Positions 8,875-19,928 are shown, counted from the first letter of the stretch. The stretch: 64,000 bases of DNA from Sporosarcina oncorhynchi (GCF_033304615.1 NZ_CP129118.1:2352001-2416000); one strand, 5' to 3'. The notes: generated by a model not told the origin, from the sequence alone. Numbers and translations are program-made.

Positions 8875-9270
8875 TCACGACTCTTGCACTTCCACTTCAG
8901 GATAATAAAGATCCTTCCGCAAGCAAACATCCTTATGCTTCAATGTCTCTCCCGCAAACCGCAGCCAAATCTCATCATCTGCCATAACACCATGCGTCTT
9001 TCTGACAATGCCCCAGCGGTTAAAGGCTTGCATGCCGAGACTCTCCAATAGTTCATCAGCATTGACACGAGTAGGAGGAAATGTTCGCCATTTCAACCAT
9101 TTCTCAAGTTCTTCAATTGTAATATGTCCTTCCATATTCGGAGAGAACTGCTTATTGAAATCAGTAATATAGTTAATAACGTAAGGCGTCCCACCATTTG
9201 CTGGCTTTAGGTCCACCCGCGCAATGACTTCATCCATCCACATGACGTCGAATTTCATATAATCAATCAT
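8875..9270 (-). CDS. Partner protein of the HipA-like kinase (131 aa, unknown family)
   Basis: ATG at 9270 overlaps the kinase stop by 8 bases (ATGATTGA) and has GAAGGAAG upstream, so I use it rather than an upstream in-frame start at 9315. The protein has no signal peptide, membrane segment or DNA-binding helix I can see. It contains an FPPTRVN patch and the C-terminal motif MADDEIWLRFAGETLKHKDV. I do not know its family. The tight overlap suggests a fixed partner of the kinase, perhaps an antitoxin or a HipS-like regulatory subunit. That role is inferred from position only. Confidence 0.7.
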   Translation of the reverse strand: MIDYMKFDVMWMDEVIARVDLKPANGGTPYVINYITDFNKQFSPNMEGHITIEELEKWLKWRTFPPTRVNADELLESLGMQAFNRWGIVRKTHGVMADDEIWLRFAGETLKHKDVCLRKDLYYPEVEVQES

Positions 9271-10069
9271 CGGTATCACTTCCTTCAAAGAACAGATGGG
9301 CGTAACCGGGATCATTCATTTGGGAAAGAAGAACTTTCCCCGCTCTTCCAAAATCGATATCCGTCGTTTCAAGTCGATGAAGCAGCTTGGTCTTATTAAT
9401 GAACGCCGGTCCTTCATATAAAGCAAGTTGCTTGGAAAAACGTGAATTGAATGGCTTTGCCTTCACTTTACGTTTTAAAATAGTTAATGGTTTGCCTGGC
9501 GGATAATCTTTTTCATCAGATAAAAGACTAAGTCCATTGTCAAAAATTGGTGCAATTTTCCAAGTCTTTTCTACTGGATTATATAAAAATAGGATATTAT
9601 TTGTATGGCGATCTTCATTCAAAATAAGCGCGTCAAATGCAAGCATCTGGGCAATTGAATCCCTAACTTCGAGTCCTGTATATTTCTCGACTCGTTGCAT
9701 AATCTGTTCAAATTTCTCTTTTGTCGATATAGCATTATTGTTGAGTATGGAATCAGTAGAAGAGAAATTCGCTTCGAATAAACGTTCAAGAGTGACTTCT
9801 TGCAGTTTCCCTCTAAAGTCATAAGAATAACAGCCAATGGTAGTTTCGCCTGTAGGTAAAAGAATTTCACAAGATTTGTAGGTAACATATTGTTGTTTCT
9901 TTAATGTTGAGCAAGATAAGATGAGTGAAGCAAGTACCTCTGCCACACCTTCATAACCTCGTGTATTTTCTTTAATCCACTTATCACCGACTTGCCATTT
10001 TGATTGATCACCTTTACTTGAGGTGCTTGTAATACGCACTGCTTCAGTAGGAATCGTAATCAATTCCAT
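9263..10069 (-). CDS. Compact HipA-like serine/threonine kinase (toxin-type)
   Basis: A stand-alone HipA-C-like kinase of about 268 residues, roughly 170 shorter than E. coli HipA and lacking its N-terminal subdomain. The glycine/serine loop is TSTSSKGDQSKW, the ATP lysine probably lies in DKWIKEN, the catalytic loop is NEDRHTNN (Asp about 153, Asn about 158), and the metal-binding Asp is in PIFDNG (about 177). All core residues are present, so activity is plausible. HipA, HipT and CtkA relatives phosphorylate proteins such as tRNA synthetases. The ATG at 10069 lies 10 bases after GGGGGA; GTG at 10078 is an alternative. It leads an overlapping three-gene operon with no HipB-like regulator visible. 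Confidence 0.8.
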   Translation of the reverse strand: MELITIPTEAVRITSTSSKGDQSKWQVGDKWIKENTRGYEGVAEVLASLILSCSTLKKQQYVTYKSCEILLPTGETTIGCYSYDFRGKLQEVTLERLFEANFSSTDSILNNNAISTKEKFEQIMQRVEKYTGLEVRDSIAQMLAFDALILNEDRHTNNILFLYNPVEKTWKIAPIFDNGLSLLSDEKDYPPGKPLTILKRKVKAKPFNSRFSKQLALYEGPAFINKTKLLHRLETTDIDFGRAGKVLLSQMNDPGYAHLFFEGSDTDD

Positions 10070-10111
10070 ATCATTCACATCCCCCGTCCATAAAACTTCT
10101 TTCTGGTATAG

Positions 10112-10155
10112 AAAAAAGATATTGCCCAGAAGTCTATCCTCTGTTCAATATCTTT
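10112..10155 (-). terminator. ssrA terminator
   Basis: On the minus strand AAAGATATTG pairs with CAATATCTTT across an inner hairpin, followed by a T run. It lies 33 bases after the tmRNA 3' end and separates ssrA from the kinase operon. Confidence 0.75.
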
Positions 10156-10187
10156 ATCTACTGCTTTACTATTTTCCATAATTTCTA

Positions 10188-10546
10188 TGGAGACGGCGGG
10201 AGTCGAACCCGCGTCCAAAGGCTCTGCTACTTCAGCGTCTACGCGTGTAGATCGACTACTTTCGATTCGCGCTGCATTATGCCGTCAATCAAGGCGTCTT
10301 GAGCGCTATCCCGGAAGTCTCTTGCAACGGCCTCAGGAGGCAACCGTTACCGTATCCCACTAAAAGTTGAGCCTAGACAATGCCACATGGGCGATGGAAT
10401 TGCTAGGCAGATTCAACAGCTTACGCTGCGAATGCTAGGTTGTTGTTTGTTTTGCCAGTTATTATTAACTGTCGTTTCTGACGGAGACGATCCCTCCGAC
10501 GCGCAGCTCAAGCCCAGACCACCCCTGTCGAATCCGTAACGTCCCC
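10188..10546 (-). ncRNA. ssrA: Transfer-messenger RNA (tmRNA)
   Basis: About 359 bases. The 5' end GGGGACG pairs with CGTCTCC at the 3' end to form the tRNA-like acceptor stem. The T arm reads GGGTTCGACTCCC and the 5' flank has the usual ACGGATTCGACAGGGGTGG. The 3' CCA is not encoded after the discriminator A. The tag frame after the resume alanine reads GKTNNNLAFAA followed by TAA, giving a 12-residue tag AGKTNNNLAFAA, three residues shorter than the B. subtilis tag. It rescues stalled ribosomes together with SmpB, encoded just upstream. Confidence 0.97.
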
Positions 10547-10652
10547 GTTAGCTAAAGGTCAATTTCAACCTCTATAGGGATGTCAGGAAGGCCTACTGAA
10601 AGGCTTCTGAACTATTTCACTATCTTTATGTTACTACATTTTCGACTAAAAA

Positions 10653-11120
10653 TCAATATTGCTGTTTTGCCTTGAAAGCACGTTCCACTTCACGCTTCGC
10701 TTCTTTCTTCTTCAAGTCTTCGCGTTTATCGTACAACTTCTTCCCTTTACCGATACCGATCAATACTTTTGCAAAACCATCTTTCAAGTACATTTTAAGC
10801 GGCACAATCGCAAAACCTTCTTGCTTTGTTTGACCGATCAATGACCTGATCTGCTTCTTATGCAATAGTAGCTTTCGAGATCGCAATGGATCGTGGTTAA
10901 ATTGGTTTCCTTGTTCGTACGGACTAATATGCATATTGGAGATCCATGCTTCATTATTGCGGATCAAAACAAACGCATCACGAATTTGGACCTTACCATT
11001 ACGAATCGATTTGATTTCGGTCCCTTGCAGAACAATACCAGCTTCAATCGTCTCTTCAATGGCAAAATCATGATTCGCTTTTTTATTAATCGCTAATACT
11101 TTCCCTTGACCCTTCGCCAT
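10653..11120 (-). CDS. smpB: SsrA-binding protein SmpB
   Basis: Small basic protein that binds the tRNA-like domain of tmRNA and delivers it to stalled ribosomes. The 155-residue length is normal. The family pattern is complete: NKKANHDF near the N-terminus, [27 protein letters not shown], and the Lys/Arg-rich C-terminal tail [18 protein letters not shown] that enters the mRNA channel. It lies between rnr and ssrA, as in Bacillus, with ssrA about 110 bases downstream. Confidence 0.98.
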   Translation of the reverse strand: MAKGQGKVLAINKKANHDFAIEETIEAGIVLQGTEIKSIRNGKVQIRDAFVLIRNNEAWISNMHISPYEQGNQFNHDPLRSRKLLLHKKQIRSLIGQTKQEGFAIVPLKMYLKDGFAKVLIGIGKGKKLYDKREDLKKKEAKREVERAFKAKQQY

Positions 11121-11234
11121 ATAGTTTCCCCCTCTACAAACACATTACATTTATTAAGTTGTTGTGTGATATATAGCATACTACAATTATTTATTTGCCT
11201 ATCTTTAAAAAATAGCAAACTAGATGATTGTAGT

Positions 11235-11400
11235 GAAGGGCAGCGACTCCTGGGGGATGAGCGTGACAGGTAAGACCCTTCAGTGATGCCTTAATTTCTG
11301 TAAAGAACACAGAAATACGGCAAAGCGAACTCTTCGTTGTTCGCTTGGCTTACCGCACGCCCCCCGGAAAGCGTCCGCCCGAAACGTAAATCATCGGGTT
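11235..11400. repeat. Composite intergenic repeat with two hairpins
   Basis: The ~300-base gap between smpB and rnr holds no gene. Its ends (GCGACTCCTGGGGG near 11243 and CCCCCCGGAAAGCGTCCGCC near 11360) resemble the widespread Bacillales intergenic repeat with GCGACTCCTG ... GGAAAGCGTCCGC ends. Embedded at 11287-11349 is a second element, also found twice at 22554-22680. It consists of a hairpin TTTCTGT/ACAGAAA, then TACGGC, then a hairpin AAGCGAAC/GTTCGCTT. Confidence 0.7.
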
Positions 11401-11427
11401 AGCTTGCTATGTTACTTATTCGTTATT

Positions 11428-13764
11428 TTACTTCCTCTTTCTCGGAACCTGTTTTTTCTTCTTCTTTTTAGGTTTCGCGACATCTTCATAAAACTTCCTC
11501 TTGGGTTTACCCGATCCAGGCTTCTTATCCGACTTAGGCTTCGAAGAACCTGATGAAGAACGGTCTCCGCCTTTTTTCGCATGGATGACTTTTGGTGTCT
11601 CCTTGCGCGCTCTATGGAAGGACTGTTTCATCCCCGCAATTTCAAAGTCGATCGCAGATTCCTCAGGTTTGACGGAAACGACGCGAATCGTCACTTCATC
11701 CCCAATTCTGAACTGCTTGCCTGTGTGCTCACCAATCATCATCATTTGACGATCGTCAAAACGATAATAATCATCATTCATATAACTGACATGCACAAGG
11801 CCTTCGACGGTGTTTTCGAGTTCAATAAACATCCCGAAGTTCGTAACGGAAGAAATGACACCATCGAATTCTTCACCGATCTTATCAAGCATGAATTGCG
11901 CCTTCTTCAGCGCATCCGTATCACGTTCTGCATCGACTGCTCTACGCTCACGCTCAGATGTATGCTGTGCAATTTCAGGCAAATTGGCATTCCAGTGCGC
12001 AATCGTCTGAGGAGACACATCTTTCTCGATTAAATACGTGCGGATCAACCGATGGACGATCAAATCCGGGTACCGTCTAATTGGCGATGTGAAATGCGTA
12101 TAGAAATCAGCTGATAAACCGAAGTGGCCTAGGCTCTCTTCAAAATACTTCGCCTGTTGCATCGAACGTAATAACATTGTAGAAATAACCGTCTCTTCAG
12201 GCATGCCTTCAATGGACTCGACAATTTCCTGCAATGCGCGTGGATGCACTTTATTCCCAGCACCTTTGACGACAATACCGAAATTCGTGATGAACTCGAA
12301 GAAACGCTGAAGCTTCTCTGCTTTAGGGTCTTCGTGAATACGGTATAGGAATGGCACTTGCAGCCAGTGGAAATGCTCTGCAACCGTTTCGTTCGCTGCC
12401 AGCATGAATTCCTCGATCAGACGCTCCGCCTCCGTACGTTCACGGATAACGATATCTGTCGGCCAACCCTTTTCATCAACAAGCACTTTGGATTCTTTGA
12501 AATCGAAATCGATTGCTCCGCGGTCAATTCGCTTCTGTCGTAAAATGGACGCAAGCTCCGCCATATTGTTAAGCATCGGAACGATATGTGCATACTTCTC
12601 CATCAGCTCTTCATCTTTTTCTGAGATGATTTTATAGACTTCCGTATACGTCATTCGTTCTTTCGACTGAATGACACTTTCAAAAATTTCATGATCAATT
12701 GTTTTCCCGTTATGGTCGATTGTCATTGAACACGATAATGTCAAACGGTCAACATGTGGATTCAAGGAACAGATTCCATTTGACAACTTATGAGGAAGCA
12801 TTGGAATTACACGATCCGTTAAATAAACACTCGTGCCACGGTCATACGCCGCATCGTCAAGAGGCGTATTTTGTTGTACATAATGGCTAACGTCCGCGAT
12901 ATGAACAGATAATGTAAATGTCCCGTCCGCATTTTTTACGAGTCCAATGGCATCGTCCAAGTCTTTCGCATCCGCGCCATCGATCGTGATGACAAGCTCT
13001 TCACGCAAGTCGCGGCGTTTAAACAGTTCGTTTTCCTGTACTTCGTCAGGTGTTTTATTCGCCTGATCCATAACTTCTTTCGGGAACTCGACTTCAATTC
13101 CATGCTTATGGATGATCGACAGGATATCGACACCCGGGTCGTTTTTATGACCGAGTATTTGAACAACCATTCCAGTAGCTGACTTTAAATCGCTCGGCCA
13201 TTCAGTGATTTCCACAACCACTTTATGCCCGTCGACTGCGTCAAGCGAGTTTCCTTTGCCGATAAAGATATCCATCGGTAGTTTTTTATCGTCAGGAATA
13301 ACAAATCCAAATCCTTTATTGTCCTGATACATCCCGACTACTTTCGTCGTTTTACGTTCAACGACGCGGATAATTGAACCTTCCCGACGATCTCCGAATG
13401 ACCCTTTTGAAACGCGGACGAGAACGATATCTCCATTCATTGCACCGTTCACTTCAGGCGGCGGTATGAATATATCATCCATCCCGTCCGTTTCAGGTGC
13501 GACAAATCCAAATCCTTTTGCATGACCGATAAACTTACCACGCATCATATTCATTTTTTCAGGAACACCATAGCGATTCGTGCGCGAACGGATAATATTC
13601 CCTTTTTGCTCCAATTGAACGAGCATTTTCACAAGTTCCTTGAACTCCGCAGCCCCTTCGATTCCCATTAACTCTTGGATTTCTTGAACGGTTAGCGGTT
13701 TATACGTTTCTTCTCTCATGAAAGCTAATATTCGTGCTTTAAGTTCTTCTTCCATCATGTCCAA
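11428..13764 (-). CDS. rnr: Ribonuclease R (3'-5' exoribonuclease)
   Basis: Processive 3'-5' exoribonuclease that degrades structured RNA, including mRNAs released by trans-translation. Its 778 residues show an N-terminal winged helix (about 1-65), cold-shock domains ([13 protein letters not shown] near 75 and [12 protein letters not shown] near 145), the RNB catalytic domain with the acidic motif [12 protein letters not shown] (about 265) and [14 protein letters not shown] (about 560), an S1 domain (about 645-725) and a Lys/Arg-rich tail. The TTG start at 13764 follows GGAGGG by six bases. It sits next to smpB and ssrA as in B. subtilis, fitting its role in clearing tagged transcripts. Confidence 0.97.
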   Translation of the reverse strand: MDMMEEELKARILAFMREETYKPLTVQEIQELMGIEGAAEFKELVKMLVQLEQKGNIIRSRTNRYGVPEKMNMMRGKFIGHAKGFGFVAPETDGMDDIFIPPPEVNGAMNGDIVLVRVSKGSFGDRREGSIIRVVERKTTKVVGMYQDNKGFGFVIPDDKKLPMDIFIGKGNSLDAVDGHKVVVEITEWPSDLKSATGMVVQILGHKNDPGVDILSIIHKHGIEVEFPKEVMDQANKTPDEVQENELFKRRDLREELVITIDGADAKDLDDAIGLVKNADGTFTLSVHIADVSHYVQQNTPLDDAAYDRGTSVYLTDRVIPMLPHKLSNGICSLNPHVDRLTLSCSMTIDHNGKTIDHEIFESVIQSKERMTYTEVYKIISEKDEELMEKYAHIVPMLNNMAELASILRQKRIDRGAIDFDFKESKVLVDEKGWPTDIVIRERTEAERLIEEFMLAANETVAEHFHWLQVPFLYRIHEDPKAEKLQRFFEFITNFGIVVKGAGNKVHPRALQEIVESIEGMPEETVISTMLLRSMQQAKYFEESLGHFGLSADFYTHFTSPIRRYPDLIVHRLIRTYLIEKDVSPQTIAHWNANLPEIAQHTSERERRAVDAERDTDALKKAQFMLDKIGEEFDGVISSVTNFGMFIELENTVEGLVHVSYMNDDYYRFDDRQMMMIGEHTGKQFRIGDEVTIRVVSVKPEESAIDFEIAGMKQSFHRARKETPKVIHAKKGGDRSSSGSSKPKSDKKPGSGKPKRKFYEDVAKPKKKKKKQVPRKRK

Positions 13765-13806
13765 TTACATCCCTCCATTTCTTATTATCGTCATCTAACT
13801 CTATTT

Positions 13807-14553
13807 TCACACGTTCCAGTCAAGCGATTCAAGAAATTGATATATATCTTCATGAAGTTGCTCTTTTTCAGGACCTAATGTGATGACGTGCCCTGATTCT
13901 TCAAACCATTTACTATTTTTTTGTGCAGAATTAGCGTTTTCAAAAATCACATTTGCCGAATTTGGATCGATTACTTCATCTTTACGTGATTGTACGACAA
14001 ATAATGGCTTCTCAACTTCGCCAAGCTCGTCTCTGACACGATAAATCAAATCACGCAAGTCGCTCAACGAAGGCATCGACTGTCCACGAAGCGCATCCAT
14101 CTCTTCTTCGATTTGCGCTTCTGATTTTCCTTCAAACTTCTTGTATTCAGCAGCATATTTCAACACGCCTTGATACATAACATCCGTCGTTTTCATCGAC
14201 ATCGGGGCACACATTGTAACAATACCCTTAACTGGCAGTTTAACCCCTACTTTTAAGGAAAATACGCCACCTAACGATAAACCGCCAACTGCAATTTCCT
14301 CGTACCCAGCAGCTCGTAATTGTTCATAGCCTGCGACGACATCTTCCCACCACTGATCAGGACCAGTTTCAATCAACTCTTCAGGAGGCACACCATGCCC
14401 TCTATAATGTGGTGCAAGTGATGTATAGCCTTTCTTCTCAAGGAACCGTCCAAGCATCCGTACGTCCGCTGACGTTCCTGTAAATCCATGTAACAACAAA
14501 ACCGCCCGTTTCCCACTCTCAAAAAAGAACGGCCTAGGCTGTGCAATTCTCAT
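13807..14553 (-). CDS. est: Carboxylesterase (Est30/YvaK family)
   Basis: Cytoplasmic alpha/beta hydrolase that cleaves short-chain esters. The start at ATG 14553 ([10 protein letters not shown]) has AAAGGAAG upstream and gives 248 residues, the family length. The oxyanion region is LLLHGFTGT, the nucleophile elbow GGLSLGG (Ser about 94), the acid is probably in [10 protein letters not shown], and the base is in SGHVITL near the C-terminus. It lies between secG and rnr, conserved in Bacillus. The physiological substrate is not known. Confidence 0.93.
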   Translation of the reverse strand: MRIAQPRPFFFESGKRAVLLLHGFTGTSADVRMLGRFLEKKGYTSLAPHYRGHGVPPEELIETGPDQWWEDVVAGYEQLRAAGYEEIAVGGLSLGGVFSLKVGVKLPVKGIVTMCAPMSMKTTDVMYQGVLKYAAEYKKFEGKSEAQIEEEMDALRGQSMPSLSDLRDLIYRVRDELGEVEKPLFVVQSRKDEVIDPNSANVIFENANSAQKNSKWFEESGHVITLGPEKEQLHEDIYQFLESLDWNV

Positions 14554-14614
14554 TTCTATCTTCCTTTCTACCAAAACATGTACTATGTATGTTATTATTC
14601 CCAACAATCAAAGA

Positions 14615-14650
14615 TAAAAAACGCCAGACCATACGGGTGGCCAGGCGTTT
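14615..14650 (-). terminator. Terminator after secG
   Basis: On the minus strand ACGCCTGGCCA pairs with TGGTCTGGCGT around a short loop and is followed by six T residues. It lies downstream of secG and upstream of the esterase start. Confidence 0.75.
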
Positions 14651-14677
14651 GTCATGTATGCAATTAGATCATTCCAA

Positions 14678-14905
14678 TTAAATCTTAACGATGGCAATCG
14701 CCAAAACGAAAAATAAAACTGAAAGTACAATTGTCACTCGTTGTAGCACTAAGTCTAACCCACGTGCCTTCTGTTTTCCAAAAAGCTGTTCGGCACCACC
14801 GGAGATGGCTCCAGATAGACCCGCACTTTTACCAGATTGCAATAATACAACAACAATTAACGCCAATGATACGATTACTAACAACGTCATAAACAAAGCA
14901 TGCAC
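14678..14905 (-). CDS. secG: Preprotein translocase subunit SecG
   Basis: Small accessory subunit of the SecYEG channel in the cytoplasmic membrane. I start at GTG 14905, nine bases after AGGAGGTGG, which gives 75 residues; an ATG at 14953 would place the ribosome site inside the gene. Two hydrophobic segments (about 3-23 and 52-73) flank a loop with the family motif [17 protein letters not shown]. It lies between eno and the esterase, the conserved Bacillus position. Confidence 0.95.
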   Translation of the reverse strand: MHALFMTLLVIVSLALIVVVLLQSGKSAGLSGAISGGAEQLFGKQKARGLDLVLQRVTIVLSVLFFVLAIAIVKI

Positions 14906-14992
14906 TTTGTTCCACCTCCTGAATCGGACATAACTCTGTTTATATTCTATCAAACATTATATATTGTTACAACATGTTTTAAATAATTTGAT

Positions 14993-15016
14993 AACAGCCG
15001 GCAACCACCGGCTGTT
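14993..15016 (-). terminator. Terminator-like hairpin after eno
   Basis: AACAGCCGG pairs perfectly with CCGGCTGTT around a 6-base loop directly after the eno stop. The following tract ATCAAATTATTT is T-poor, so termination may be incomplete and some transcription may enter secG. Confidence 0.65.
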
Positions 15017-15022
15017 GTCATC

Positions 15023-16333
<1,311 letters not shown>

Positions 16334-16337
16334 TTAA

Positions 16338-17864
16338 TTAGAATAATGGTGTACCGGACATTTCTTCCGGTTGTTTAATATCTAACAGCTTCAACATCGT
16401 TGGTGCAAGATCTGACAAAATGCCGCCTTCGCGTAACACGATATCAGATTTAGTAATGATGACAGGCACTGGATTTGTCGTATGAGCTGTCATCGGCTGT
16501 CCTTCAAGGGTTATCACTTCATCGGAATTCCCATGATCCGCCGTAACGATTGCGGTTCCGCCTTTCAGCAACAAAGCATCAATAATTCGGCCTAAGCATG
16601 CATCGACCGTTTCGATTGCCTTAATCGTCGGTTCCAACATACCGCTGTGACCGACCATATCCGGATTTGCGAAGTTGAGGATGATGGCGTCTTGCTTCTC
16701 TCCCTCAATCTCCGAAAGTAGCGCTTCTGTCACTTCCACCGCACTCATTTCCGGTTTCAAATCGTATGTCGCGACTTTCGGACTGGCAATGAGAATTCTA
16801 GTCTCACCTTCGAACTCTTCTTCTCTACCGCCACTCATGAAAAATGTCACATGCGGATACTTTTCGGTTTCCGCAATACGAAGTTGCCGTAGACCATTTT
16901 TCGCTAGTACTTCACCAATTGTATTTTCGAGATTATCGGATGTGAATACGACATCAGCTTGTACTTCATCGCTGTAATGTGTAAAGGATACAAACTTCAA
17001 ATTGTCGAGCTGTTTCGGTCCAGTATGGAAACCGTCAAACTTAGGATCAGTGAATGCGCGTGAGAGCTGAATCGCACGATCGGGTCTGAAGTTGAAGAAC
17101 ACAACAGCATCATCGGTATTTACAGTTGCGACAGGCTCACCGTCTTTCTTGATGATGAACGGCTTTACGAACTCGTCATGGATATCTTCTTCGTAAGACG
17201 CAAGCACACCTGCTGTTGCGGTATGGAATCGCTCTCCTATGCCATCTACGATTGCACGGTATGCACTTTCCACACGGTCCCATCTTTTATCCCGGTCCAT
17301 AGCATAATAGCGACCTGACACCGAAGCAATTTCACCAATACCTACACCTTCAAGTACTTGTTCCGTCCGCTCGATATAGGCTGGAGCGGTTTTCGGTCCT
17401 ACATCCCGTCCGTCTAGAAACAGATGGATATAAACCTTTTCGACGCCATTCATTTTTGCGAGTCGAAGCAACGCGAACAGATGCTCATAATGACTATGCA
17501 CACCGCCGTCTGACACTAACCCCATCAGATGGAGAGCTGAACCGTTCCGTTTCACATGATTTATGGCGCCAAGCAATGCGTTATTTGTGAAAAAGTCACC
17601 GTCTTTGATGGATTTATTGACGCGTGTCAAACTTTGGTAAACGATACGGCCAGCACCAATATTCAAATGCCCGACTTCCGAATTACCCATTTGGCCTTCC
17701 GGCAGCCCAACAGCTTCACCACAAGCAGTTAACGTTGAATGCGGATAATTGTTCCATAAAATATCAAAGTTCGGTGTACTCGCTTGCGCAACCGCATTTC
17801 CGAACTTCTCATCCCGTAGTCCGAAACCGTCCAAGATGATCAATGCGACAGGTGCTTCACGCAT
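16338..17864 (-). CDS. gpmI: Phosphoglycerate mutase, cofactor-independent
   Basis: Manganese-dependent interconversion of 3- and 2-phosphoglycerate. ATG 17864 is preferred: it overlaps the tpiA stop by 8 bases and has GAGG nine bases upstream. The 508 residues are normal for the family. The metal-binding motif LDGFGLRDE and phosphoserine motif [10 protein letters not shown] (Ser about 60) lie at the N-terminus. The phosphotransferase insert contains [11 protein letters not shown], and the C-terminal metal ligands are in NPDMVGHSG and TADHGNSDE. Confidence 0.98.
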   Translation of the reverse strand: MREAPVALIILDGFGLRDEKFGNAVAQASTPNFDILWNNYPHSTLTACGEAVGLPEGQMGNSEVGHLNIGAGRIVYQSLTRVNKSIKDGDFFTNNALLGAINHVKRNGSALHLMGLVSDGGVHSHYEHLFALLRLAKMNGVEKVYIHLFLDGRDVGPKTAPAYIERTEQVLEGVGIGEIASVSGRYYAMDRDKRWDRVESAYRAIVDGIGERFHTATAGVLASYEEDIHDEFVKPFIIKKDGEPVATVNTDDAVVFFNFRPDRAIQLSRAFTDPKFDGFHTGPKQLDNLKFVSFTHYSDEVQADVVFTSDNLENTIGEVLAKNGLRQLRIAETEKYPHVTFFMSGGREEEFEGETRILIASPKVATYDLKPEMSAVEVTEALLSEIEGEKQDAIILNFANPDMVGHSGMLEPTIKAIETVDACLGRIIDALLLKGGTAIVTADHGNSDEVITLEGQPMTAHTTNPVPVIITKSDIVLREGGILSDLAPTMLKLLDIKQPEEMSGTPLF

Positions 17865-18618
17865 GGCTTGCAACCTCGATCATTTCCACGAAAGAATTTG
17901 CGTCAAGGCTTGCCCCACCAACTAATGCTCCGTCAATATGATCCATCGACAGCAATTCTGCAAGATTGGACGGTTTGACACTTCCACCATATTGAATACG
18001 CACGGCAGATGCTGTCTGCTCATCATAGAGCTTGCCGATTTCAGCGCGGATCTCTTTGCAAACTTCATTGGCATCTTCCGCAGTCGCCGTCTTACCTGTG
18101 CCGATTGCCCAGACAGGTTCATAGGCGATGATGGCCTGCTTTGCCTGATCAGCATGTACATCTTGAAACGCTTTCTTCACTTGTGTTGCAACCGTCTCGA
18201 CAGTTTTGCCTTCTTCACGTTGTTCAAGGCTTTCACCTACACAAACGATTGGTGTTAATTGATGCGAAAATGCAGCAAGCACTTTTTTGTTGACGGATTC
18301 ATCTGTTTCATTGAAATATTGACGTCGTTCAGAATGCCCTAAGATAACAAATGGAATCGAAAGTGCCGCCAGCATTTTCGGGCTCACTTCGCCTGTGAAG
18401 GCACCTTCATCCGTGTCATGCATCGTTTGCGCACCGACTTGAAGGGCCGAGCCTTCAGCTAACGTTGCTAACTCAGACAAATAGAGTGATGGCGGACAAA
18501 TGACTGCTTGGACTTGATCCGTTTCAGGCAGTCTCCCGTTCACTTCCGTCACAAAACTTTTCGCTTCATCCATCGTTTTATACATTTTCCAATTTCCAGC
18601 TATGATTCGTTTCCGCAA
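17857..18618 (-). CDS. tpiA: Triosephosphate isomerase
   Basis: Interconverts dihydroxyacetone phosphate and glyceraldehyde 3-phosphate. The TTG start at 18618 lies five bases after AGGAGGGG and gives the typical 253-residue protein beginning with [13 protein letters not shown]. The longer ORF from 18636 would swallow the ribosome site. Catalytic residues are the lysine in GNWKMYK, the histidine in ILGHSERRQ and the glutamate in [11 protein letters not shown]. The phosphate-binding GGSVKP and ALVGGASL are also present. It is 14 bases after pgk and overlaps gpmI. Confidence 0.98.
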   Translation of the reverse strand: MRKRIIAGNWKMYKTMDEAKSFVTEVNGRLPETDQVQAVICPPSLYLSELATLAEGSALQVGAQTMHDTDEGAFTGEVSPKMLAALSIPFVILGHSERRQYFNETDESVNKKVLAAFSHQLTPIVCVGESLEQREEGKTVETVATQVKKAFQDVHADQAKQAIIAYEPVWAIGTGKTATAEDANEVCKEIRAEIGKLYDEQTASAVRIQYGGSVKPSNLAELLSMDHIDGALVGGASLDANSFVEMIEVASHA

Positions 18619-18632
18619 TTGTACCCCTCCTG

Positions 18633-19817
18633 TCATTTATCCTGCAGTACAGTTACTCCTGGTAACTCTTTGCCTTCCATAAATTCCAAAGAAGCGCCTC
18701 CGCCTGTGGACACATGATCCATTTTGTCCGCGACATTGAACTTTTCAACCGCAGCAGCTGAATCGCCTCCACCAATGACGGTATAGCTTTCTGTTTCAGC
18801 CATTGCTTCTGCGACTTGTTTCGTACCTGCCGCAAATGGAGCCATTTCAAAAACGCCCATTGGTCCGTTCCAAATGACTAGTTTGGACTCGTTAATGACG
18901 TCGGCATAAATTTTTGCTGTTTCCGGTCCGATATCAAGCCCCATCCAACCGTCTTGTATTCCATCAATTTTCACAGTTTGTACGTTTGCTTCTGCGGAAA
19001 ACGCATCCGCTACGACCGCATCAACCGGCAAATAGAGATTGACGTTCTTCTCTTTCGCTTTTTGGATGAATGACTGTGCCAATTCAATTTTGTCTTCTTC
19101 CACTAAGGAGTTGCCTGTTTCATACCCTTGCGCTTTTGTGAATGTATAACTAAGACCGCCGCCGATCAACAGATTGTCGACATTGTCCAATAAGTTATCA
19201 ATGACACCGATCTTATCCTTCACTTTAGCCCCACCAATAATTGCGGTGAACGGACGATCTGGATCGGATAAAGCTTTCCCAAGGACATCCAGCTCTTTTT
19301 CAAGCAGGAAGCCACTGACGCCAGGGATGAATTCCGCAATGCCAGCAGTCGAAGCGTGTGCACGATGTGCGGCACCAAATGCATCGTTGACAAAGACATC
19401 CGCAAAATTAGCAAACTTCTTCGCAAGTTCAGTGTCATTTTTCTCTTCTCCTGCATGGAAACGCACATTTTCAAGAAGTACGATATCGCCGTTTTTCATC
19501 TCTGCTACTGCGTTTTCAACTTCTTCGCCAATTGATGTATCTAGCTTCTTTACGTCTTTACCAAGAAGTTCCGACAGGCGTTCACCGACGCTCGTCAATC
19601 GCAATTCCTCGTTCACTTCACCTTTTGGCCGTCCGAGATGGCTTGCAAGAATCACTTTTGCGCCTTGCTCCACTAAAAATTCAATTGTCGGCACAGCGCC
19701 ACGGATTCGATTGTCATCTGTCACTTTTCCGTCTTCCATCGGGACGTTGAAATCCACCCGGCAAAAAACGCGTTTTCCCTTTACGTCCATATCTTTGATC
19801 GTCTGTTTGGCATTCAT
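18633..19817 (-). CDS. pgk: Phosphoglycerate kinase
   Basis: Transfers phosphate from 1,3-bisphosphoglycerate to ADP. The 394-residue length is standard. Substrate-binding [18 protein letters not shown] and SHLGRPKG lie in the N-terminal lobe; the nucleotide-binding [20 protein letters not shown] and [12 protein letters not shown] lie in the C-terminal lobe. A terminator sits in the 177-base gap between gap and pgk, so pgk and downstream genes may be partly uncoupled from gap. Confidence 0.99.
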   Translation of the reverse strand: MNAKQTIKDMDVKGKRVFCRVDFNVPMEDGKVTDDNRIRGAVPTIEFLVEQGAKVILASHLGRPKGEVNEELRLTSVGERLSELLGKDVKKLDTSIGEEVENAVAEMKNGDIVLLENVRFHAGEEKNDTELAKKFANFADVFVNDAFGAAHRAHASTAGIAEFIPGVSGFLLEKELDVLGKALSDPDRPFTAIIGGAKVKDKIGVIDNLLDNVDNLLIGGGLSYTFTKAQGYETGNSLVEEDKIELAQSFIQKAKEKNVNLYLPVDAVVADAFSAEANVQTVKIDGIQDGWMGLDIGPETAKIYADVINESKLVIWNGPMGVFEMAPFAAGTKQVAEAMAETESYTVIGGGDSAAAVEKFNVADKMDHVSTGGGASLEFMEGKELPGVTVLQDK

Positions 19818-19901
19818 GTAAACTGCACACCTCCGAGAATTTAAACGCTATGAATAGCGGATGTATGTCTTTCCTCCATCCGTTTCCCATGCGTATATAT
19901 C

Positions 19902-19928
19902 AAAAAAGGAACGGGTTGAACCGTTCCT
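19902..19928 (-). terminator. Terminator between gap and pgk
   Basis: On the minus strand AGGAACGG pairs with CCGTTCCT around a small loop and is followed by six T residues. It lies 67 bases after the gap stop, inside the glycolytic operon. Confidence 0.8.

Larger units (their letters stand above)
8348..8878 (-). pseudogene. Fic/DOC-family protein, disrupted and 3'-truncated
   Basis: The frame opens with GTG at 8878, overlapping the stop of the preceding gene by 4 bases. Codon 21 is TAG, followed in frame by QRQLSPELLRELMADFVIKS, then the Fic N-terminal region with the inhibitory-helix-type motif SNAIEGN and REHLEAINHKEA. Similarity stops at LIEW (8420). The catalytic HPFxxGNGR motif that should follow is absent, replaced by unrelated residues to the stop at 8348. 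An intact relative would transfer AMP or a similar group to target hydroxyls. Both the nonsense codon and the lost active site argue that this copy is dead. An internal ATG at 8779 could still give a short fragment. Confidence 0.8.

Noticed and set aside
19174..19821. Rightward 215-residue ORF
   Set aside because: Long but Ser/Phe-rich antisense frame of pgk, caused by its codon bias.
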